Source of the DNA: Actinoplanes sandaracinus
GTDB taxonomy: Bacteria; Actinomycetota; Actinomycetes; Mycobacteriales; Micromonosporaceae
DNA: 64,000 nucleotides
Assembly (NCBI RefSeq): GCF_030009775.1
Contig: NZ_JASCTH010000001.1
Span: 62,001 to 126,000 of the forward strand
Direction of reading: 5' to 3'
Positions 58,112 through 64,000 of this stretch are shown one piece after another. Made by a program: the position numbers and the translations under genes. The first letter of the stretch is position 1, and the number at the start of each line of letters is the position of its first letter. The notes under the pieces are model-generated. The model saw nothing but the letters and a program-made list of their open reading frames with translations. It was not told the origin of the DNA and made no database searches.

Positions 58112-58743
58112 TCTTCGTCCGTGTAGAGGCCGAGGCCGGCGGCGAGGGCGTCGCGGTCGCGCAGGCGGCGGCCGGCGCCCTTCGAGCTGGCGATGGTCAG
58201 GGTGGCGAGCAGGTGCAGGGCGAGCACGACCGGGGTGGGCGAGTTCGCGTAGGAGGCGCTGTCGGCGCCGATCACGATGCTCGTGGTGGCGGCGGCCACG
58301 AGCGGGGCGTCGTCGGCGTCGGTGATCAGCACCAGGTCGCCGCCGTGGCGCGCGTAGGCCGCGGCGACGTCGACGGTCTCGCGGCGGTACCGGGACATCG
58401 AGACGGCCACGAGGAGGTCGTCCTGGCGGATGTCGCTGAGAACGTCGAGGGCCCGCAGGGAGCCGTCACCGACCAGGTGCACCCCGGACAGGCCGGCGCT
58501 GAGGTCGGTGGCCAGCATCGACGCGTACGCCAGCGACTTGCCGTAGCCGAGCAGGTACCGGCGCCGGGCCGAGACGATCAGGGCGGCGGCACGCTCGATC
58601 GCGTCGTGTTCGGCGGCCCAGGCCAGGGCCTTGTCGAACTCGGCGCGCTGCTGCTCCAGGACCCGTTGTTTGAGCACCTGCGCGGAGCGGCGCTGCACGT
58701 TGCGGTCGAACCGCTCGGAGGGGGTGGATCGCCTGGCCGTCAC
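58108..58743 (-). CDS. SIS-domain protein (RpiR-like but lacking the DNA-binding half)
   Basis: The protein is 211 residues. The SIS sugar-isomerase fold is visible in RRRYLLGYGKSLAYASMLAT, then DDLLVAVSMSRYRRET and DLVLITDADDAP. MurR/RpiR regulators have a ~80-residue HTH before this; here it is missing and only a ~40-residue basic helix precedes the fold. It may bind an effector, such as a phosphosugar or acyl-amino acid, without binding DNA itself. GTG 58743 overlaps the GNAT stop (GTGA). Confidence 0.75.
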   Translation of the reverse strand: MTARRSTPSERFDRNVQRRSAQVLKQRVLEQQRAEFDKALAWAAEHDAIERAAALIVSARRRYLLGYGKSLAYASMLATDLSAGLSGVHLVGDGSLRALDVLSDIRQDDLLVAVSMSRYRRETVDVAAAYARHGGDLVLITDADDAPLVAAATTSIVIGADSASYANSPTPVVLALHLLATLTIASSKGAGRRLRDRDALAAGLGLYTDEE

Positions 58744-59408
58744 CGCCGGCCGCCCTCGAAGGTGTAGGCCACCCGGCCGGCGCCGGTCCGGGCCACGCCG
58801 GTCAGGCGGGCGCCGCCGGCGAAGCACTCCTGGAGGCGGGCGCGCAGCCGGGCACGGTCCGGCGGGGCGGGCGCGGCGAAACAGGCCTCGGCGGGCGCCT
58901 CGACGGACCGGGCCGGGACGCCGGCTCTGCGGGCGTGCCACAGGTCCCAGCTGGCCAGGACGCGGTCGGTGTCACCGCCGTAGTAGTCGGGCAGGAACCG
59001 CACTCCGGTGGCGCCGAGGACCGTCAGGTTGAAGTGGGCGTTGCGGAGCGCGTACGGATCGAAGGTCCATCGCATGGTGCGTGCGCCGGTCCCCCGGGCG
59101 ACCTCGGCCTGAGCCTGTTTCAGCAGGCGCCCGACACCCTGGCCCTGCGCTGCGGGCGCGACCACCGCGGCCTGCGAGTAGTGGTAGAGCTCGCCGTCGT
59201 CGACCGCGGAGAACCCGAAGCAGAAGCCGATCACCTCACCGGCCGGGGCGAGTGCGCCGATCACCGAGCCGGAGTTCTCCTTCAGCGCGGCGAGCAGGCG
59301 GGGACTGACGCCGTACTCCGGCTGGTCGTAGCCGAAGACGGAGCGGTAGAGGCGTGCCGCCGCGGTCCACTCGGCCGGGCCGTCCAGCTCACGCACCAGC
59401 ACCTCCAT
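58740..59408 (-). CDS. GNAT-family N-acyltransferase (putative D-amino-acid N-succinyltransferase)
   Basis: The 222-residue protein has the GNAT acyl-CoA site VVAPAAQGQGVGRLLKQAQ (~80-98, matching QxxGxG/A). The later WTFDPYALRNAHFNLTVLGA and FLPDYYGG match the COG3375-type acyltransferases found beside N-succinylamino acid racemase genes. In that published pathway this enzyme succinylates D-amino acids. ATG 59408 follows a GGAGG site; a longer in-frame ORF to 59540 has no support. It heads the three-gene operon with the SIS and racemase genes. Confidence 0.8.
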   Translation of the reverse strand: MEVLVRELDGPAEWTAAARLYRSVFGYDQPEYGVSPRLLAALKENSGSVIGALAPAGEVIGFCFGFSAVDDGELYHYSQAAVVAPAAQGQGVGRLLKQAQAEVARGTGARTMRWTFDPYALRNAHFNLTVLGATGVRFLPDYYGGDTDRVLASWDLWHARRAGVPARSVEAPAEACFAAPAPPDRARLRARLQECFAGGARLTGVARTGAGRVAYTFEGGRR

Positions 59409-59427
59409 GGCGACCTCCGCGACAAGG

Positions 59428-59440
59428 ATACGAAACGTAT
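59428..59440. promoter_or_regulatory. Operator-like palindrome in the GNAT leader
   Basis: A perfect inverted repeat ATACG-AAA-CGTAT lies just downstream of the predicted GNAT transcription start (~59441, minus strand). It could serve as a repressor site; the repressor is not identified. Confidence 0.5.
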
Positions 59441-59447
59441 GAGGGCC

Positions 59448-59476
59448 ATCCTGGCAACAGTCTCCCTCGTTGACAA
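59448..59476 (-). promoter_or_regulatory. Predicted promoter of the GNAT-SIS-racemase operon
   Basis: On the minus strand, TTGTCA (59471-59476) and CAGGAT (59448-59453) are separated by exactly 17 bases. The -35 box shares five bases with the -35 of the divergent M20 promoter. Confidence 0.5.
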
Positions 59477-59498
59477 CGCCTCTGCTCCAACTTAGCGT
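59470..59498 (+). promoter_or_regulatory. Predicted leaderless promoter of the M20 gene
   Basis: TTGACA (59470-59475) is followed after 17 bases by TAGCGT (59493-59498). The expected transcription start, about seven bases later, falls on the ATG at 59505. The message would be leaderless, which is common in actinobacteria. Confidence 0.6.
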
Positions 59499-59504
59499 TC
59501 GCAT

Positions 59505-60608
59505 ATGTCGTCCGACGCGCTCGAAACACTGCACCGGCACACGGTGTGCGAGTCACCCACCGGGGACGCCCGCCTGCTGGACGCCCTGGCCGAGGTGCTG
59601 GAGGCGGACGCCGCCGAGGCCGGCTTCCACACCGCCCGCGAGGCGCACCCGACCGGGGACCACCTCGTCTGGACCCTGCCCGGCGACGGGATCTCCGGCG
59701 AGCCGATCCTGCTGCTCAGCCACTACGACACGGTGTGGCCGGCAGGCACGCTCGCGGAGATGCCGTGGGCCGTCGACGGCGATGTGATCCGCGGGCCGGG
59801 CGTCTATGACACCAAAGCCGGCATCGCCGCCCTGCTGGCGGCGGTCCCGCTGCTCGCGGGCAGGGCGCATCCGGAGGTCCGGGTGATCGTCGTCGCCGAC
59901 GAGGAGATCGGCTCCCCCACCGCCGGCGGCCTGGTGCGGGCCGAGGCCGAGCGGGCCCGGGCGGTGCTCGGGCTGGAGCCGCCACACCCCGGCGGGGATC
60001 TCAAGACCGGCCGGCGGGGCAGCACCCGGGCCCGGATCGAGGTGACCGGGGTGGAAGCGCACGCGGCGCTCGACCCGGACGCCGGGGTGAACGCGATCGA
60101 CGAGCTGGTGGACCAGCTGATCCGAGTGCGGTCGCTGGCGGCGTCACGGCCGGTGCTGCTGAACACCGGGACGATTCTCGGCGGCGGGCGGACCAACGTG
60201 GTGGCCGGCCGGGCCCACGCGGACCTGGGGCTGCGGTTCGTGGACCCGGACGACGAGCGGGCCGTGCTCGGCTCGCTGGCGCAGCTGCGGCCGGTGCGGG
60301 AGAAGGCGCGGGTCACGTCCCGGCAGCTGTCGCACCGGCCGACGTGGCGGCCCGACCACGCCGGCGCGGTGCTGCTGGAGCGGATCCGGGCCGTCGCGGA
60401 CGGGATCGGGCAGAGTCTCGGCGGGCGGCCCGCCGACGGGGCCGCGGACACCAACACGACCGGGTCGCTGGGGCGGCCGACCGTGGACGGGCTGGCCCCC
60501 CGGGGTGGGGGCGCGCATGCCCGTACCGAGTGGGTGTCGGTCGCCGGCATCGCCGAACGGACCGCGCTGCTCGCCGCCTTGCTGGGGCCGGACGGGCTCG
60601 CCGGGTAG
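59505..60608 (+). CDS. M20-family metallopeptidase (putative N-succinyl-L-amino acid hydrolase)
   Basis: The protein is 367 residues. Zinc ligands follow the M20 order: SHYDTVW (His), GPGVYDTKAG (Asp bridging), VADEEIGSPT (Glu pair), GLEPPH (Glu) and GGAHARTE (His). It resembles glutamate carboxypeptidases and desuccinylases. Beside an NSAR-like racemase and a GNAT it likely removes the succinyl group from N-succinyl-L-amino acids, completing D- to L-conversion. No signal peptide is present, so it is cytoplasmic. ATG 59505 coincides with the predicted transcription start. Confidence 0.8.
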   Translation: MSSDALETLHRHTVCESPTGDARLLDALAEVLEADAAEAGFHTAREAHPTGDHLVWTLPGDGISGEPILLLSHYDTVWPAGTLAEMPWAVDGDVIRGPGVYDTKAGIAALLAAVPLLAGRAHPEVRVIVVADEEIGSPTAGGLVRAEAERARAVLGLEPPHPGGDLKTGRRGSTRARIEVTGVEAHAALDPDAGVNAIDELVDQLIRVRSLAASRPVLLNTGTILGGGRTNVVAGRAHADLGLRFVDPDDERAVLGSLAQLRPVREKARVTSRQLSHRPTWRPDHAGAVLLERIRAVADGIGQSLGGRPADGAADTNTTGSLGRPTVDGLAPRGGGAHARTEWVSVAGIAERTALLAALLGPDGLAG

Positions 60609-60613
60609 AAGGG

Positions 60614-60769
60614 TCACCGGCGCTCGCGTGGGGCGGCTCCTTCGGCGGTGTCGAGGTCGGCGTCGGGCGGCACGAGCTCCCGGTCGGCCTCGGCCCGGGG
60701 ACGTGCCGCCGGGTGGCGTGGCAGGTTCGGCGGCGGGGGCTGTTCCGGTTCGGCAGGCTCTTTCGTCAT
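60614..60769 (-). CDS. Small hypothetical protein
   Basis: The 51-residue frame starting MTKEPAEPEQPPPP is acidic at first and then rich in Pro, Arg and Asp. Third-position GC is high, as in true genes of this organism. An AGGGA stretch lies ten bases before the ATG. It is convergent with the M20 gene. No domain is recognised, and chance cannot be excluded at this length. Confidence 0.4.
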   Translation of the reverse strand: MTKEPAEPEQPPPPNLPRHPAARPRAEADRELVPPDADLDTAEGAAPRERR

Positions 60770-60855
60770 GGCCACCGGATTCCCTGGATCGGGCCGTTTA
60801 GGCCCGCGATCCCCGGGGTACGGCGATCGGCACGGACTCTCCGGCGGGAGGATCG

Positions 60856-61110
60856 ATGCTGAGCGATGACGACCGGCGGGTTCTGGCCGACCTGGAACAA
60901 CGTGTGCATCGGAGCGACCCCGACTTCGCCGCGCGGATGGCCGGCGCCCACGCCGAGGTCCGCTTCCCCGCCCTGGTGGCGCTCGGCGCCGGCCTGTTCG
61001 TCCTGGTCCCACCGGTGATGCTGCTGTTCGGCCGGTCCGGTCTGATCGTCACCGTCTACCTGTTCCTCGGCGCCGTCGCGGTCGTACTGGTCCGCCGGCG
61101 CCGCCGCTGA
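60856..61110 (+). CDS. DUF3040 membrane protein
   Basis: The 84-residue protein has the DUF3040 start (MLSDDDRRVLADLEQRV) and two transmembrane helices (ALVALGAGLFVLVPPVMLLF and LIVTVYLFLGAVAVVLV), ending in RRRRR. These small proteins are common in actinobacteria and have no known role. GGGAGG precedes the ATG. Confidence 0.85.
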   Translation: MLSDDDRRVLADLEQRVHRSDPDFAARMAGAHAEVRFPALVALGAGLFVLVPPVMLLFGRSGLIVTVYLFLGAVAVVLVRRRRR

Positions 61111-61114
61111 CGGC

Positions 61115-61669
61115 TCAGCCCGCGGTGACGGCGGTCGCCGTGATGATCCCCTCGGCGTCGGCGACGCCTTCGACCGTCACCGCCAGGCCCGAGGTGACGC
61201 TCTCCAGAGTCGCGGCCTGGCTGACCTTCACGATGGTGTCACCGCCGGTCCGGACGGTGACCGTCTCACCGTCCGCGGTCTGGACGTAGAGGGTGGTCCC
61301 GTCGACCCGTTTCACCGTGCCGGAGGTTCCGGTCGCGCCCTCCGCCATGGCGCCCTGCGCGCCGCCGCCCGGTCCCCCGCCGGGCTCCGGGGAGGCGGCG
61401 ACGGCGCCGCCGCTGGGCTCGACCGCCTCGCCACCGGCGGGGCCGCCGCCGGTGGCCTGGGTGCTCTCGATGCCCCAGCGCTCGTGCGCCTGGACACCGC
61501 CGAGGAACCCGCCGATCAGCATGGCCACCCCGAGCAGGGCCAGCGTGGTGCGGTTCCACCAGCGGCGCGGGGCCGCCGCGGCGAGTGCCTCGTTGAGTTC
61601 GGCGGTGCTGTCGACGGGGAGGGGCAGTACCTCGGTGTCATGGTTGCGGGAAGTCACCAGATTCCTCAC
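61115..61669 (-). CDS. Single-pass membrane protein with DUF5666-like OB domain
   Basis: The 184-residue protein has a short cytoplasmic N-terminus and one transmembrane helix (LALLGVAMLIGGFLGGV, ~43-59). A Gly/Pro/Ala-rich linker and then a C-terminal beta domain follow (GTVKRVDGTTLYVQTADGET, then VTVEGVADAEG). The domain looks like the DUF5666/OB type found beside ABC exporters. GTG 61669 overlaps the stop of the permease (GTGA), so it is the last gene of the export operon. Confidence 0.72.
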   Translation of the reverse strand: MRNLVTSRNHDTEVLPLPVDSTAELNEALAAAAPRRWWNRTTLALLGVAMLIGGFLGGVQAHERWGIESTQATGGGPAGGEAVEPSGGAVAASPEPGGGPGGGAQGAMAEGATGTSGTVKRVDGTTLYVQTADGETVTVRTGGDTIVKVSQAATLESVTSGLAVTVEGVADAEGIITATAVTAG

Positions 61670-62834
61670 TCGTAGCGGAGGGCGTCGATCGGACGCAGCC
61701 GGGCGGCGCGGGCCGCGGGAAGCCCGCCGAAGAAGAGCCCGATCAGCACGGACACGCCCAGGGCGAGCGCGACCGAACTGGGCACGATCACCGGCTGCAC
61801 GCCGACGATCGGGAAACGGCTGCCGAGCACGGCGGCCGCGACGCCCAGACCTCCACCGATAACACTGAGCAGGGTGGCCTCGATGAGGAACTGGGTGAGG
61901 ATCACCCGGCGGGGCGCGCCCAGGGCCTTGCGGATGCCGATCTCCCGGGTCCGTTCGGTGACCGTCACCAGCATGATGTTGGTGATGCCGATCCCGCCGA
62001 CGAGCAGGCTGATCGCGGCCACCGCCCCGAGCACCGTGGTGAAGGCGCCGGCGCTCTCGGTCTGCGTCTCCAGCAGCTGGGCGGCGTTCTGGACGCGGTA
62101 GGCGCCGGGCTCCAGCCGCCGGTCGAGGATCGTGCTGATCTCGGACTGGACGGCGCCGACCGTCGACGGGCCGGCGGTCTCGACCAGGATCGAGCTGAGC
62201 GGGCCGTACCCGGCGAGCACCTGCCGGACCGCGCTGATCGGCGCGACCGCGATGTCGTTCGAGCCCTGGGCGCCGGACGAGCTCTTCTCCCGCAGCACCC
62301 CGGTCACGGTGAACAGGGCCCCGCCGGCGGTGACCTGCCGGCCGACCGGGTCGGCGCCGGAGAACAGCTCCTCGGCGACGGTCTGCCCGATCACCACCAC
62401 CCGGCGGGCCTGGGCCTCGTCGTCGGCGGTGAAGGCCGCGCCGCTCTCAACCGGGAAGTTCGACGCGGCGAACCAGCTCGGGGTGGTCCCGACGAACGAG
62501 GCGATCCGGTGCTCGGCGCCCTCGTGGGTGAGGGTCGCCGGGGTGCTGACCACGGGCGAGACCGAGCGGACGCCGGGGGCGACGGCCGGGTCGTCGAGGG
62601 CTTCGGCGACCTTCATGGTGAGGCCGCCGGCCCCGTGGCGGGTGCTCATCACGGTCAGGGTGTCGGCGCCCAGCGCCTCGATGCGGGCGGCGACCGTCCG
62701 GGCCGAGCCGTTGCCGACCGCGACGAGCAGGGTCACCGCGGCGACACCGATCAGGATGCCCAGCATGGTCAGGGTCGAGCGCAGCTTGTTCGCGCCGATC
62801 CCCCGCAGGGCGAACCGGGCGATCTCGGTGAGGT

Positions 62835-62838
<4 letters not shown>
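61666..62838 (-). CDS. MacB/FtsX-type ABC exporter permease
   Basis: The 390-residue protein has the MacB layout. One N-terminal transmembrane helix (LTMLGILIGVAAVTLLVAVG) is followed by a large extracellular domain (~50-260) and three C-terminal helices (VLGAVAAISLLVGGIGITNI at the first). ERTREIGIRKALGA is the typical FtsX loop. It is ATGA-coupled to the ATPase and likely exports a peptide, lipid or drug. Confidence 0.88.
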
Positions 62839-63557
<719 letters not shown>

Positions 63558-63559
63558 GA

Positions 63560-64000
63560 TCAGCGCCCGCCTGTCCCGCCGGACGCCGCGCCGGGTGGCA
63601 CACCGCTCCCGTCACGCGTGTCCGTCGTGGCGGTGCTCGTGGTCGGCACCACCACCCGCTCGCCGGAGGTCAGGCCGGAGGTGATCTGGTACGCGTCCTC
63701 GCCCTCGAGGCCGACCTGCACCTGGCGGGTCTCCTGGCGGCCGGCGCTGTCCAGGACGGTCACCGACCTGCGGTTGCCGGTGGCGACGACGGCGGCCGAG
63801 TTCACCATGACCGCGTTCTCCACGCTGCCGGTGACCACCGAGACGGTGACGGTCTGGCCCGGCTTGGCGCCCTCGGGCGGGTTCGGCAGGCTGACCGTCA
63901 CGCCGTAGGTCACCACGTCGCCCTCGCCGGTGGCGGTCGGGTCGACGGCCACCACCTCGCCGGTGGTCTCGGCGTTCTGCAGCGCGTTCCAGACGATCGT
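63560..64000 (-). CDS. Membrane-fusion/adaptor protein (MacA/HlyD type), C-terminal part cut by window edge
   Basis: The frame is open to base 64000, so the N-terminus lies outside; 146 residues are seen. The visible part is beta-rich (VVAVDPTATGEGDVVTYGVT, NPPEGAKPGQTVTVSVVTGS, VMVNSAAVVATGNRRSVTVL) and matches the barrel-sandwich and membrane-proximal domains of MacA-like adaptors. An internal GTG at 63955 is not a likely start, because the frame continues upstream. It heads the MacAB-type operon. Confidence 0.85.
   Translation of the reverse strand, partial: TIVWNALQNAETTGEVVAVDPTATGEGDVVTYGVTVSLPNPPEGAKPGQTVTVSVVTGSVENAVMVNSAAVVATGNRRSVTVLDSAGRQETRQVQVGLEGEDAYQITSGLTSGERVVVPTTSTATTDTRDGSGVPPGAASGGTGGR

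Noticed and set aside
63560..63955. Complete 131-residue protein
   Set aside because: The frame is open beyond 63955 to the window edge and the protein lacks the adaptor N-terminus, so the gene is cut, not short.

Overview
The window is GC-rich, densely packed DNA from an actinobacterium. Many genes overlap by ATGA, GTGA or TGATG, GTG starts are frequent, and there is a conservon, DUF742 and DUF3040 proteins, a DUF2510 protein, a class F sortase and a WXG100-type secretion locus. A member of the Micromonosporaceae such as Actinoplanes is my best guess; this is inferred from gene style and not proven. No rRNA, tRNA, insertion sequence or CRISPR array was recognised.

Region 1 (1-13074) is one long plus-strand operon for quaternary-amine use. 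It holds the end of a ferredoxin reductase, a Rieske ferredoxin, a choline-dehydrogenase-like GMC oxidase, betaine aldehyde dehydrogenase, a glycine-betaine ABC importer (ATPase, a double-length fused permease, binding lipoprotein) and heterotetrameric sarcosine oxidase (soxBDAG). Choline can be followed to betaine and sarcosine to glycine. The Rieske and reductase pair probably feeds an oxygenase lying before the window. Region 2 (13344-18246) is a complete conservon (nitrate-sensor-like kinase, roadblock, DUF742, GTPase) translationally coupled to a second glycine-betaine binding lipoprotein, a close paralogue of the one in region 1.

Region 3 (18301-29540) starts with a membrane protein of unknown role and a peptidoglycan-binding protein. 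It continues with two tandem Imm35/YwqJ-deaminase/SUKH-3-like proteins and then a polymorphic toxin locus: a YbaB-like protein, a WXG100-like protein, an 1828-residue toxin with two papain-like Tox-PL domains and an AT-richer C-terminal toxin tip, a putative immunity gene overlapping the toxin end, and a possible gene remnant.

Region 4 (29620-48263) is mixed. It contains a UbiA prenyltransferase with a glycosyltransferase, an IclR-controlled ABC importer with an operator-like palindrome, a secreted M28 aminopeptidase, a DUF2510 protein, an ABC-2 exporter, a cluster of six 20-bp repeats before a membrane protein and a class F sortase, a secreted beta-helix protein, a universal stress protein opposite an amino-acid permease, and an Ala/Glu/Pro/Val-rich helix-hairpin-helix membrane protein.

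Region 5 (49025-64000) starts with a 1718-residue protein that joins a caspase-like fold lacking its catalytic dyad to a long disordered linker, a transmembrane helix and a beta-propeller. An aminotransferase, a NUDIX hydrolase and a PEP-mutase-like protein follow. Next comes a four-gene unit matching the N-succinylamino acid racemase route from D- to L-amino acids (enolase-superfamily racemase, SIS protein, GNAT acyltransferase, M20 hydrolase), with divergent promoters whose -35 boxes overlap. The window ends in a MacAB-type export operon cut by the right edge.
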